Assembly (NCBI GenBank): GCA_030268105.1
Contig: BSDZ01000028.1
Span: forward strand, 1,016,001-1,080,000
Direction: 5' to 3'
Source of the DNA: Volvox africanus
Taxonomy: Eukaryota > Chlorophyta > Chlorophyceae > Chlamydomonadales > Volvocaceae
Length of the DNA: 64,000 bases
Below, piece by piece: positions 40,295 to 53,800 of this stretch (its first letter is position 1; every line of letters starts with the position of its first letter). The position numbers were made by a program, and so were the translations under genes. The notes under the pieces were generated by a model that did no database searches, had not been told where the DNA came from, and was given only the letters and a program-made list of their open reading frames with translations.

Positions 40295-42148
40295 ATGCTT
40301 TCAAGGGAAGGCTTGTCGTTTCCTCCGCCATTAATGTTTAATCAGGAATTCGTGCGGGGTTGGAGACCATGCCATCCGCGAGCAGGCGTGCGTCTTATGC
40401 GGCAGGCGTCGAGGCATGTACACCTCGCCGTTCGTCGGGCATCTAACCAGCCTGGCGAACCTGACGCCGGTGCCAGCAAGCCAGGGCTAGATGATCTTCC
40501 CCCAGAACTTCGGGGTAATATCTGCTGCTTGTACCGCCAGAACGTCATCGTGACGTGTGGTGCTTACCACGGTTTCCGCCCTCGCAGTTGCGTCCATTCA
40601 AATATTGACTGGACACTGCCTTTATTTGTTCAGCTCAATTTCTTCGACTTTTCTTCAAAATGTGACATTTACTTTTAATCGACGCACTCCACAGACCTGC
40701 ATATTAATGAGGACGGTTTCCTGATCGATACGAAGACGGGCAAAGTGATCAATGAAATGGGTGCCACGCGGTTTGATGTGGCAGTAAGGGCTCTGCGGGG
40801 AGAGCTGGATCCGCCGTCATGGGTGGAGGTGAGTGACTGAGTTAGTAAGGGAGGAATGTAAGGCCGGCAACCTTGACGATCGTTTGCAAATCTTGGTGGA
40901 TGTGTCCTTGGATTGTTAATTGCAAAGGGGTAAACCATGCACGGTGGATGGGTGGGTGGGTGAGTAGCTATGGGTTTTGGTAAGGAGGTATGTGGGTGAC
41001 GTTGACTCGGACCCTCCTTACTACCACTAGTACCACTAGTAGATGCTGCACCTTGCTGCCCTCTCCATCGTGTTGTACTGCCTGCGTGCTCCCTTCCATG
41101 ACCCGGTCCATTATTGCCGCCCTTCACCGCATGCACCAAAATCACACCAACTATCTCGCTCTATTCCTTCCCCGCCTCGCGGTTAGTAAATTGTGTTCCT
41201 CTACAGCAGTAACAGGTCTTGTCTATTTGGTCCATTCCCTCCCGTCCCCTTCCCTCCCCTCCCCTTTCACCGGTAATCTTGTTTCAGAACTCGGAGCGAA
41301 CTCCCGGTGTAATCCTGTCAGCACTGTATCAGTTCCCTAGGTCCTACCTATTTCAAGTCGTAGGCCGCCCTACCCCCTCCACTACCTTTGCCAATGCGAC
41401 CAACACCGACACCGATACCGACGCCTTCACCACCACAGCGGCCTCCTCAATAAGTTGCGCTGTTGATCAGCAGGCAAGCCCCGTGGATGGCTCCTTCACG
41501 AGCTACACATCTCCAGTAGTAGGATCTGGAAGTGAAGCAGCGCCAGCAAGCGGGTTACGTAAGAATGAGCCACAGGACCAGCAGTCGGACATAGCAGCCT
41601 CTCCTGACGACAGCGGGTATTCATCACCGCCATGTGGCAAGGCGGCCTTCGCGCGAGATGTGCGCGAGGTCATCTCCCGAGTCACGCAGGCATCTGTGGA
41701 GGATGGTCAGGTGGGTATTGATACACACGCCGTGATTTGTCAGGGGCAGAGCAAGGGAAGGTGCACCTGGCTAGGCGGACCTGGTATGTATTAAGGTGTC
41801 AAGCGGTAAAGCATCACGGTGGCTATAGATGGGCGGAAAAACGTGTATGATTGGAGCTGACTCGCGTACTTCTGAGATTTAGAAACATGGTGGCTCTCCG
41901 ACTGCTGCTCTTGCGATCATTAATACACATTACAGTCACCGTATGCTACGTGAGACACACAGGCGCAAATGCAGACATGCCCTCGCGCACTCCTTGACAT
42001 GATGATGGAACTGCAGGTGGAGGTAAAGGAGCGGTTGGGGGGCAAGTACGTGAGTGTGGCAGTGGATGTTGTTGTACGTGCACCGGAACTAGTGAGCATG
42101 GTGTACGACGAACTGGCGAAGGATCCAAGGATTATCATGAGGTTCTGA
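40295..42148 (+). CDS. YbeD/DUF493-like protein, probably plastid-targeted
   Basis: The bacterial YbeD family (DUF493, UPF0250) is a small ferredoxin-like/ACT-like fold of uncertain regulatory role; plant and algal members usually carry a transit peptide. Exons 40295-40514, 40695-40828, 41288-41710 and 42017-42148 join in phase to give 302 residues with stop TGA. Residues 1-60 are Arg/Ala/Pro-rich with few acids, which suits a plastid transit peptide. Next comes a conserved eukaryotic segment (NEDGFLIDTKTGKVINEMG). The YbeD core then begins with GVILSALYQFPRSYLFQVVG and ends with VEVKERLGGKYVSVAVDVVV and APELVSMVYDELAKDPRI. Between these halves sits an insertion of about 95 residues rich in Thr, Ser and Asp, placed after the first beta strand; typical family members have only a short loop. 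The closest in-frame ATG was chosen because it gives the transit-like leader. Confidence 0.85.
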
Positions 42149-42638
42149 GAGCAACTTGAGAGATGGGAAAAGAGGTTGGAGTGCGCGCTGCGACAAAGTG
42201 CTCGGCCACATCCATCCTGTGTGCTGCATCGTTCACACACACACCACCAGCCCATCCATGCTCCTGATCAGGACATTCGCTACCCGGGTGGCTAACGTTG
42301 TTCCAGGGACACATGGATAGCTCGCCAGTGTTGAGTGCTTGGTCCCAGGGTATCTTGCTGCTCGTTTCACAGATGCTTCACCTGCTGCACCATGCCGCAT
42401 GCATACCTAGGCCTGCCTATGGCGCCATGCCAGCTGCCTGGGTCTGGTCGTGTTGGGGACCAGTGCCTGGGTATAGTGAATGCTGGAAGCGGCTCCTTAT
42501 AAAGGATATAAGGTATGTTGTGCGTGTGGGAGGGATAGGGGTTGGCTAATGGCGGGTCATTTACTTCTGCGACAGAGCGTGATGACATGCCAGCGACCAC
42601 TGGCGGCACTAGCGATATTGTATCTCACCCACGTATTC

Positions 42639-42643
42639 TGTAA
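42639..42643 (+). terminator. Candidate polyadenylation signal of the YbeD-like gene (TGTAA)
   Basis: TGTAA lies about 490 nt after the stop codon at 42148, a plausible 3' UTR length for this lineage. Confidence 0.3.
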
Positions 42644-44897
42644 GATGGAGGATGGAGAGTTCTCAAGATCGAAGAACATGATGTCTGACGCCAACAGATA
42701 AGTAATGTATCTTTCTCAGCACTTACATGCCTATCCCCTTATCAGCTCAACCATCTGCCTGTATCAGCTGACTTTGTCACATGCACTTGTGTGATTTACC
42801 ATCATTGCCGCGCAGCTTTCCCCAGAGAGTTCTTCCTTGCTTAAACAGCTGCTGATAAAACATACAGGATGGCTGGGAAATCAACCTACTGCAATCAAAC
42901 CTAATGCAAACCAGACTGGTTAAACGTAGATGCGTAGCTAGCAGCAGATTGAGTGATACAAACACGGTGTTAAAAATAATGACAGCGACATGATGGCTTC
43001 CAAAGAGCCAAGTCCGGCCTCTCTCTTTCGCATCTGTTTTGTCATCGGAGAATATCAGTAGGAGGAAACGAAGGCCCTGGGCCGTGACCCTCGCACAACA
43101 GGGCAGGACAGACTCTGTGCCTTGCTCAGTGCCACCTCACTGCCTTAACATTTACGAGATTTCTTAATGTGGCGCCCCGTGTGGCGCCTTCTCCGTGATT
43201 ATTAATTGCATGTGATTCAGTGGGTACGTAACAGGTTGAAGAATCGTCGCTTGTGACGCATAGATACACACACAAACGCAAACACGCACGTACACAAGCG
43301 CACCGTACGTGGAAAACACTGAGGTCTTGAGACATGCATGCGAAACATGCACACACACTCTTGCACACAGAACACGCAAATACATTAAAAAGCGTTGTGA
43401 CAGAGTGATGTCGTGACGTAAATGTGTTTCTCCCACACATACAGGTGCTAACATCATGATAGTGACAAAGTTGAACTCTCCCGGACGGACATACATCTAC
43501 AGCGTATATAGCACCAGTCGTACGGCACACGTACGACTGGTGCTCGTATACCTGAAGGACGTAAGGTAGCAAGGCCGAATCAATTTTTATGCCTCGATTG
43601 CCGAAAGAATTGATTTCAGAGCGTACTGATCGCACATTAATTGTTTACACCGGTGATTGGCAACACCCTCCGTCCTGGTGCGCCAGCCATCAGCGCTACC
43701 TGCTGCAGCAAGCGTTTCGAGCGCCCCGGGTCGCCAAGGGCGCTAGCTGGCTTGCCACAGTGACGGCTTTCCGGCACGGATGCAGCGCCGGCAGGGAAAG
43801 CAATCAGGGGACCGAAATATGGGTTCGTGTGAGTTGGCCGGTTAAGCCCAGGCACAGGAAAGTTGTCAGTGTACTACAGGATCCGATGGATGGATCTGGT
43901 CGTTATTGGATTCTCCGGGCAGGCCAAGGTGCTTGCTCAGCTTGAGGCTGCAGCAAACGCCAGTAGATGATCTTGGATCTTGGATATTGAACTTTGGAGT
44001 CTGGACACGTAATAGTTATGTCAGTAGGTGATGGGGCGGCAATGAGGCGGCACGCGGGGTCGGCACGGCGTGCCCCTGATGACGTGCAAGCAATGCCGTG
44101 CTGCAAAGGCATGCACCAACAACTCCCATACAGTATCATGCAATGTCGAATGTATGGCACCAACGCACGCAACCCGTGTACAGCCATACGTCCGTACAAA
44201 ACCCACACACGCACACGTGCTGGACATCCTGAGGCGCATCGGTTTTTCGGATTTATTGGCACCAGCCCCACCAGGAGAACAACCCCACCCACTGGCGACA
44301 ATTTTATTGATACAGTAAAAAGATAGCAAAAACAGTTGTACGGGACCAGGATGTACGACACGTCGAGGATCGTATCGCATCGACAAACTTCCCATTTGTA
44401 TTCTAAATTTTGTTTGGCCCCGAGCCACCCAGATGGTCGATCATGTTGTGCCATGGTGTGGATGGATGTTGTGCGGTACAAGGTTACGTCATATGAGCTG
44501 TGCCCGTAGTTCAAAATACTGGCGTCCGTTGCTTCCGCCGTACTAACTACACGGAAACCGAACAGCAGCCGTTTGCAATAATAAATCAGAATGGACTAGC
44601 TTTCATTTTTTAGAGGAAGCACTTCAGCAGGAAATTTTAATATGGTAATTTACGTTATTTACTTGTCGTACATGCCGTACATATTGTGCATGTACGGCTC
44701 CGTTGGAAGAGCCGTGACGGCTGTAATAAAAATTCGGCATTCGCCTTTCTCGCCTCCCAGGACCCTCCTCTTTCAAGATGGCTTCAGGGAGCACAGCTCG
44801 GTCTCCAAAGTGCAAACGCAGTGACCGGGCGCTCATGGCGGTCTGCTGTCACTGTCGTCATGCTGTTTCAAAAATAGTCTACTGCACTGTCGTATCA
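42644..44897. other. Convergent intergenic region, no recognised gene
   Basis: The stretch lies between the 3' ends of the YbeD-like gene (+) and the multi-CNBD gene (-). Frames of 110-200 codons at 43126-43635, 43589-43945 and 43903-44514 have no motif or exon pattern. It contains the hairpin at 43510-43544 and many CGTAC strings. Confidence 0.4.
43510..43544. repeat. Perfect inverted repeat, 15-bp arms, 5-nt loop
   Basis: The left arm AGCACCAGTCGTACG (43510-43524) is followed by GCACA (43525-43529) and its exact reverse complement (43530-43544). It lies in intergenic DNA, and no adjoining transposase or gene end explains it. Confidence 0.9.
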
Positions 44898-47800
44898 CTA
44901 ACTGGTTCCGGAGCTCCGTTTGATTGCCGCTGCTGCCGCCGCCAGATGCGACTCCATTGAACCGGTCCCCGCCGCCACCGCCGACAACTTTTGTAGCACT
45001 GACGGCGGTGGCAACGGCTGCTGTGACATGGACTGTCCCGGGATCGTACGACGCAGCGGTGACGCTCCGCCGGCCCCGTTCACAAAGCTGCTAGCGTGCT
45101 CTTCCATCCAACGGCTGACGGCGGCGTCATCCGTTAAAACAGCCTTACCGGAGGGTCGCGCCGGTGGCGTCGGCACCAACGGCACTGCCGTAACCGCCGC
45201 TGAGCCAGCTCCGGCGTGGCCACGCAGCAGCGCCGCCGCCGCGGCGGCGGCCTCCTCCTGAAACATTCTTGATGGCCGCTGCGGCGACGGCAATACGGGG
45301 AGCCTCCCGTCATCGTACGAGATTCGGATCGGTCGCCAGCCTGTCGCTGCCGACGGCGGCGGCGGCGGCACTGGCAACGTTGCCGGAGCCGTAGACACCG
45401 GTGACACGGCGCCGCTGCCTGTACGTCGGGTCCTGCTTATCGTACCTTCATCCAGCCCCGCCATTGGAGCACACAGGCGAGTGAGGTTGGTAACGGACAC
45501 TGTGCGGGGGGGAAGTGCGGCAGCGGCAACCTGCGGTGGTGGCACCGCTGCGGTCGCCGCTAATGTAGCGGCAGTGGAACCGCCAGTGGCACCGCCTGAC
45601 GCCGCGACCCCTGATAAGCTGAGACTGCGAGGAGAGCTAGCGGAGGCGACCAGCTCAAGCCCAGCGACAGCGGACGGGAGCTTGCACGACAGTACGGCAC
45701 CATCACCATTCGGTGGAACTTCAAACCCGACACGGCCGCGGGAGCTTCGACTTACACTGCCCGCCCGGGAGACGCTGGCAGAGGCAATGTACGCGTCCAT
45801 GTCGTACACTCTTGGCGAGCGCCGGATTGGCGAGCCCGAGCAGGACCGTGGGTTTGGCGGCGGCGCAAGGCCCCCCAGGCTTCTTTCGACGTGTGCGCTG
45901 CCGCTGGTGCTGCCGCGAAGTGATTGCACCTGACCCTTAGTGATACGCGGCAGCACTGTCGAGAGCCGACTGGTCAAGCTGTACCCGGATGATCTTTCCG
46001 GCATGGAGATGCTGGAACGCAAACGGTCCGGGCTGTCCACTCCGAGAACATACCCGCCGCCATTGGCGGCAGCCGCAGCGGCAGCACTATTTGCGGCGGC
46101 ACCGTGTGGCAGCGGCGACAACACTTCTTCGGAATCCACATCGGCAGCCGCTCCTCCGCTGACAGCCATGCTGGGAGCGACGCGCGCTGTAGCCGGAAGC
46201 TTAGGCAAAACGCCGGCAGTGACGCTTTGTGCGCGGCTGGTCACGTCTAAGGATCCCAACTCCCCCGTGCTGCTCCGCATTCTCGCTGCTGCTGCTGCTG
46301 CTGAGATGGGGCTGTTGGGTTGGCTGTAATGGAAGGGAGTGTCCAGCTGTTGCAGCGCCGGCTGATGATCTGAGCAGCGGCGGCTGTCCCCGGACCGGTG
46401 GCCGGAGATGGCGCCGACGCTGACGGAGGCGCTGTGGGCCAGTACGCCACGGAGCTTAGGCACCTGCGTGATGCACAGAGGAGGGAAGCCGACATTTTGT
46501 GGATGACCGGATGAATGCCACGGGGGAATCCCGAGCGTCAAGGGGCACGTGAGACCCGCTTTTCAGGGACAGGGAAAAGAAGAACACATACACATACACA
46601 TACACGAGAAAGGGCGGCATCATGCAAAATGGATTAGCCAGGAAATATGTTTAGAGGCATTACGTGAGGCTGTACAAAGAAAGAGAGCCCCTCGTGCCCA
46701 GGGTCGATGGGCCGATGGGTCAATGGGTCGATGGGTCGATGAATGCTCACATTCGTTAACAAAGAACTTGGGTTTCAGACCCTTGCAAATTGGCATCTAA
46801 TAAGGCAAGAAAACTCAATATCGGAAGTACGACAGAACTACTCCCACAAAGTGATTGGTTATGATGCCCATCATGGCATCTGTCCCCTCTCCCCTTGGTT
46901 CCCCCGGTCCCCGTGCCCCGAGAAAATACCCTAGTGCACGTATGCCGTTGCACAGCAGGAGCCTATACTCGTCTGTACGGCTAAACGTTTTCTGCGTTTC
47001 TTATAGAACATCCATCCATACATCCATACAGTAACACACACACCGCACCTTGAAGCCCATCTTCTCAAGTGCAGCTGACGGCCGGGAAATCATTTCGTCC
47101 GTGGGAAGAACTTCGGGCACCCGCAGCGCGGCCGCGGCATTGCCGTTCAGGGCAACCACCGCAGCCTGCCGCTCAGACTGCCGCCTGCGCGCCTCCTTGT
47201 ACGGATCCTTAACAGGCGACGTCGACGAGGCCGTCCCCGTTGGAGAAGCCGTACACAACGCCTCCCTGGCTGCTCCTGTTGCCGCCTCCAGTCGGTCGCG
47301 CATTTCCTACGCAGTTGGCCATTATTACAAAACGTTATTGGGGCCTTATGGAGGTTTGGCAATAGGGATTTTGGGTTTTGGGATTTGGGGTTTTGTTGTT
47401 TTAGGATCTCCGTGAGAAAATGAAGGAAGAAAAGGTTTACATGAAAACGGGTTGCGGAATGGCTGTGACAAGTGGGTTTCGTCAATATGGGATCAGCTCA
47501 GCTCAGAGAAGCTGTGTTATTATATCATGTCATGCAGAGAGTTAAAGATGTTTGGAGTAAAACAGTTGCGGAGTTAGGTGTTGGCAGAGAGAATACGGAG
47601 ACGCCGAATTTCCACACTCGCAAATCAATCTTATGGGCTGCACATGTACGCGTGCAAACGCGCGCACAACACACACACACATACAGACATACAGACCAAC
47701 AGACAGACCCACAGACAGGCAGATACACACATACATACACACATAAGCACACATACACACACCTGTGCATCTCGCCGTCGGTTCTCCAAAATGCGCAGCT

Positions 47801-50800
47801 GCCCCGAGGCCAGCGCTGCCAGCACAGGCTGGAGTTGTGGCAGCCACATTAGAGCTTTCCGCGGTAGCGCCAGCAGCCGTACAGTTCCAACAGCTACAGC
47901 CGTGGCAGGAAACACATTGGCAAGTGCCTCCGCCCGCACTGCCACAGCCGCGTCTCCCGCCACTGCTGCTGCATCCTCTGCAGATACCGCCGCCGCAACA
48001 ACTGCTTCTGATGAAGGGGATGTTGCTCCAGCAGCAGCTGCTGCTACTGCGCCACCGCTTTGAGAAGATGAGGTGGCGGCAACAAAGGGTGGGGGCGAAC
48101 CGAGCTGCGTTTCCGTTGACCGTCGGCGTTGCACGTGCTGCTGAAGTCCGGGCTGGGATATCCCCCCTGGAGTGACTCCGGATATCCGCCTACCCGGAGC
48201 TCCGTGCCCCTGTGTATTTCCGTACGTAGCATGATTGCCAACGGCTTCAGCATTGGAGCTGTCAGCTGGTTGTTGGCCGTGGTTGTTGTGGTTGTCGGTT
48301 GGCTGCAAACGATGGTCTTGTCCTTGCTTAGTGAGTAGGCGGTGCAGATGCTGCATCTGTTTGTGGTGATTGTACGAGTTATCGTACAGCTGTTGCTGCT
48401 GCTGCGACGGCGGCGGAGGCGGTGACGCCTCGTCCAGGTGCACTTGGGGTGCGGATGGCTGTAAGGGCATCTGCTCTTTGCATGACGGCGGCGTTGGCGC
48501 TGACGCTACAGACTCCAGCGATGAAGAAGCATCGCTAGTGGCGGCAGTAGCGGCAATAGCGGCAGTAGCAGCTGTAGCGCCTGTAGAAAAAGATATGCGG
48601 TGTGTCGACTGCCGCAGCTGCAGCGGCGAACGGCCAGTGGTTGCGCCAGGCAGGGCCGTCGGTGGTGCTGGCAGTAGCGGCGGCGGCGGGGGGAAATGCG
48701 GGAGATGCAGCTGGCCACTGCGGGGGGCAGAACCTGCGACAGCGGTGCTGCCGCTATCCTTCCCCTCCTCCTGCACAAAAAGAATTCGTGTCATTGTTTC
48801 GCCCGTCCGCGTGATGTGACACAACACATACACTGTCAAAACCCCGAAGAGTTGTACGACAAAGGAGAGAGGAGAGGAGCCAAAATATACAGAGCTACCA
48901 TGCGTGTACAAGCGCCGTACATCCGCACACGTGCCGTACAATCCCGTGTCTGCCTAACCTGTGGTGGATCTTGGGGCAGTAGCGGCAGTAGCGGCAGTAC
49001 CGGCAGCAGCGACGGTGGCTCCTCGCTGCCAAGTGCGGGTCCGCAGCCCAGGACGCTCTCGCCCAATAAGGCCCCCGGCTCCAAAATCATAAGTGGAACC
49101 AGCTGGGCTAGAGACCGTTGGACCTGCGCCATGAAGTACATCGTACGAAATACGGCAACCCAGCGTAAAGCGGTACAGAAAGCACAGGCATAAACATTTG
49201 CTTGGAATCGGGTGCAGGATGTGACTCATAGAGCACATGTTCCACATACATCATGAGAATGTCAGCATAGGAAGGTAATCAAGGGCGATAATAAGAGTCA
49301 CAATGGCAGTTCTGAAAACCTTATCAGTTTTGGTCTGCCTTCGGAACCTCATTTCATCATCCGGCTCTACCTCATCCGAAAGAATGCATTTTCCCACGTA
49401 GATAGCGGACGGCTGGGGAGGTCCATGAAGAAGGGGGAGATAAATACAGCCCAAACATACGGGGTCCGTTTCAGCTGTTTTATCGGCGCACCTGGGCTGC
49501 TGAGGCTTCCGAAGACCCACCACTGCCTGCAACCATTGCCGCAGCAGCTGCCCCGTGACCATACGGATACCCGTGGCCGTACATGTGGCTGTGACTGGCA
49601 ACGCTCCAGGGGGGCCTTGTGATCTCACTACTCATGACGGGATCTTCCCAAAGTGATGCCGACAGCGACACGGATGAGGCAGAGACACGGGTCGCGGCCT
49701 CGGCCTTACACAGAAGACCGCGGTGTGTTTGAGTTTGGAGGTGGTGGTGGTTTTCTTGTAGGTGTTGATGGTGGTGGTGGTGGTGGTGGTGGTGATGATG
49801 GTGGTGATGGTGGTGATGGTCATGGTCATGATGTACGATGCCATCCGGATCGTCCAGGAGTCGTACTTCACCCTCCTGCAAAGCCAATGAGGGAGCCGCA
49901 AGTGGGAACTGATGTTCTTAGAATACACACATACACACACACATACACATGCACGCACATACACATATACATACAGATACAGATAAATGCACATACACAT
50001 TTGAATGTTCGCCAAGTCTTCGCCTGGGCGTTGTAGAATCGTAGCCACCAAGCAACACGTACGCCGACACGTGTCCGTGTGTCCGTGCCGCTCCTTTTCC
50101 CCACCCACTCTCACCTCCACGCACACACCCACACCCACACCCAAACCCAGACGCACACACACACACACACTCAAATACACACGCGTGTAGCCATACCTGC
50201 ACTAAGTACAGCGCATTCACTGGATCTCCCTGCCGCGCCACCACAGCGCCCCCAGCCAGCCATAGCGGTCTCGCCGCGAGCGCCAGGTGCGCCAGATCCC
50301 CCCGGCTGAGTCCCGACAGCGCCTTGCAGCTGGACAGAAACGCGACTCGACTCGACACCAAAGCGGTGCACGCGGCCGCATAGCCCCGACGCAAACCGCG
50401 AAGCGGCACGATGAGGACAGTGGCTGGGGATAGGCCTGCGTGTGAAGGAACGTGTCTGTGTCTGTGCTTCTGAGAAATCATATGATACATGATCTAGGGA
50501 TGTAAGATATATAACGTATAGTGTATATTATGTGGTTGTGGCGAATGGGTCTATTATTCGTATTTCCATCTCCTAGGCTGCCTAGCGTCTCCTCAACACA
50601 CGCACATGTACTCATCTGCCCGCCCATTTGTATTCAGCCACAGTCACAGCCACAGCCATAGCCACAGCCACCAAACCACCGCTGACGCCCAACCGTAACC
50701 CCAAACTTTTTACTATAACACCCACCCGCGGTCAGGGCGGTGTCTTTGTGAGCCTTGTGTCGGTGCCCACGACGCCGGGTGATGCTGGCGAGGGGTAATT

Positions 50801-53800
50801 CTAGAAGTACTGACCCACGGGTCGCAGCGGCCACCACTCGACCGAAGCGCTGTGTCAGGTGGTCCTCGGCGCTGACTGGACCCCTCATCTGATGTCATGG
50901 AAAAAGTTATGACGAGCCAGAGCATGTTAGGCTATGAGCTAGAGGAAGCTTGCATGATGAAAACAGCTCAGGATGGGTTTGGCTTTTGTTCCAACTGATC
51001 TTTTCAACCAAACAGTACCCTAACCACCTAATTGCCAGAAGACTCACTCACTCACCTCACCACCGCCATCGCCGCCCTGCGCGGCAAACCCCGCGTCCTC
51101 CGCTTCGTCGTGAAAATCCTCCTCCTCCTCCTCCTCCTCCTCCTGCTCCTCTAGTGTCGCCGCCGTGAGGTCATCCTCCCCCCCCTCCGGAGCGGTTTCC
51201 GTGTCCTTGCCACCGCCATCTATGGTGGTGGTGATGGTGGCGGCGGTGACGGCCGGGTCCGCCTTGCCGCCGTCACCACCCGCCCCCCTGGAGCGACCTA
51301 CACCAAAATCCTTATTCGCAGTACCTACGTGACCTCCGGCGCCAGCACCAACAGCGTAAGCATTCCAAAACCGCCCCAGGCAGAGGGATCTTGAAGTTAT
51401 TATTAAAGTATTTGAAAATTTGAATAACTCCATACATTTTTGAATTTTTGGAATTTAGGACTCTTTAGGTAATTTAGGCAGTTGGCAATTTTATCATTTT
51501 GTAATTTTGTACTTTTGTACCATTATTTCATGATGGTGATGATGTGACGATGATAAATGAGGTCCACTCAACCCCCCTCTCTGCAATCCTTACCGTTATC
51601 TGCAGTGTTAAAGCTTTCTGCTGTCTCAAAAGCGGATGCTTTGGCGGCCTTAATGCCAGTGCCACGCCCCGCCGCCGCAGCCGCGGCTAAAGCGGAAGAT
51701 GGTGACGCTGGACGCTGGAAGGTGTTGGCGCCTAGCGCTGCCTGGACCAGCTGCGGGGCCCCGGTCACCGCTGACTCCACCGCCGCCATATCCGCGCCGT
51801 CGATGGCCCTTCCGGAGAGGGCTTCAAGATTCGAGATGCTGAAGTTTGATGAGCTGGAACCTTCCGGACGCCGTGTCCGTATCTGTGGTAGGAAAGCGAC
51901 CGTATGGCATACACGTCACAGGTTTTACTTCTTCATCTTCCCCGCCTACACCCCACATCCCCACCTGCAGCACTCCAGATAGAAGGACCGCCTGGAATTT
52001 TGGCGCGTTCTGGCCACGGTACAGTACGCCGTACGGGCGCACGGTCCGTACATAACAACCCTTAGCGGCCTCGCGCAGCATGCTCTGAGGCATGGCAGCC
52101 ATCACGCTCTGTCGTACAGCAATGGAAGATAGGCAACGATTAATGGCAGATTTTTCAAGGAAGCTTTGGTTCCGACATGGGCCAAGTGAGGAGGAGCCTA
52201 ATGTGAGGTTATATTGGCGGGAGTGGCGGATAATAAAGCCCGATTAAGATCATCATTAGCATGGTCACCACCACCACCACCACCACCACCACCACCATCA
52301 TCATCATCATCGTCCAGCCATACGGCCCCAAGAAAACCGCACATGCTCGCATCCTCCACATCCTTCCACCTGGACGCATATCGCTGGTTAGGCCATTCAT
52401 AAATTGGGTCGACGTAACCACGACACCAACCAACTAACCCCCGCATGAACCTTTTTCATGTGCTCGCCTGGAAGCACGCCAGCAGCACTGCGATCAGCTC
52501 CAGTCGTAGCGCCTCCGCGGGCCCCTCCGCCTCTCCCTCTGTCACCGCCGCAACCTGTCCAGAACTCCGCTCCTCCGCACGGCCGCTCCCGCCTCCAGGG
52601 CCGCCTCTGGCTCCCCCATGCTGCTGCAGCTGTGTGCTGCTGCTGCCGGCCGACACCAGTTGGCGCAGGAAGGCGCACAGGAGGTCCGAGTGGGTCGCCA
52701 CCCAGGCAGGGCTGCCGGTGGCGGCACGGGCGCACACATCCGCCCAGGCGCTGCCGCTGAGGGTGGCCAGTAGCGCGCCGGAAGGACCCGCGGTGACACG
52801 GCCACGGGCCCGTGGGTCATGGGACAATACGGCCTCGCAGCCGCAGACATCGCCCGGAAGGAGGGCGTGGTGTTGCGGGGCGACCCGTGGGTCAGTGGGA
52901 TGCGGGACGGCGAGGTCGCAGCTGCCCGACAGCAAGATGAAGCTGCGGCGGGGCACGTGTGTTTTGCAAATCCTGAGATTTTACCTCGCGTAAGTGTGTG
53001 TGTGTGTGCTTATGTGAGTGTTTGTGTGTGTGTGTGTGCCTGTGCATACAATTGTGTAATGATATAATACACTCTAGTGAGTGCAGTGCGTGCGCATACG
53101 CGTGTGCACATGTGTGCGCATTTTATACAGCGATTGCGGACATGCCTCCTTAAGAGTTGAGTCGTCAGGAATAGAAGCCATGGTTGAATTGTGCACGAAT
53201 CAATTGAATGAGGAAAGTAGTCCAGCCGAGGTACAGCAAGAAAGGGGCCGCCATATGGGATCCCGCGTTTGCACAAATCCCCCTGCTCAGGATATACTCA
53301 CATGCTGTAGACAGCCTCCCCCGGCTCTGTCACTTTCTCCCCAGCAGCGAAGTTGGAACATCCTGGCGTGTGAGAAAGACGTTGGGGAATAAGTGCTAAT
53401 CAAGCAAGATTAGCGTAAGCTGTCCAAGGACGTTAAATTTAACCCAAACCGTGTAGGCGAGGATGGACAAGCGTAGGGCAGTCCTTCTACATTGTCTTTA
53501 TTGCAATGGGAGAGTGTTTTTTCGATGTGGTGCTAGTGGGTGCAAGTGCAGGGGGCTGTGCATGTCAACTTGGAACCATGGTTCCTGACCCTTACGCGGC
53601 AGAGAGGTCGGCAAACAAACCCTTGGCTTACCTAGTACTCCGCTGATTTGCCTTAAGGAATCATCAGCCCAATCCGCGAAAAACGACTGTTGGGTGTCGG
53701 GGCAAATCGGGTGTATGGAAAAGGATGGAATCCGCGTAGCAAATGAGGCACGAAACGGAGAAGCTAAATCAGGATGAATATCAGTTGTAGGCTCAGACTT

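Noticed and set aside
40675..41145. 156-codon minus-strand frame
   Set aside because: It is antisense to exon 2 of the YbeD-like gene and runs through its intron, with no motif.
43126..44514. Frames of 100-200 codons in the convergent intergenic region
   Set aside because: They are Cys/Val/His-rich readings of CA/GT-rich DNA with no motif, no splice pattern and no plausible start context.
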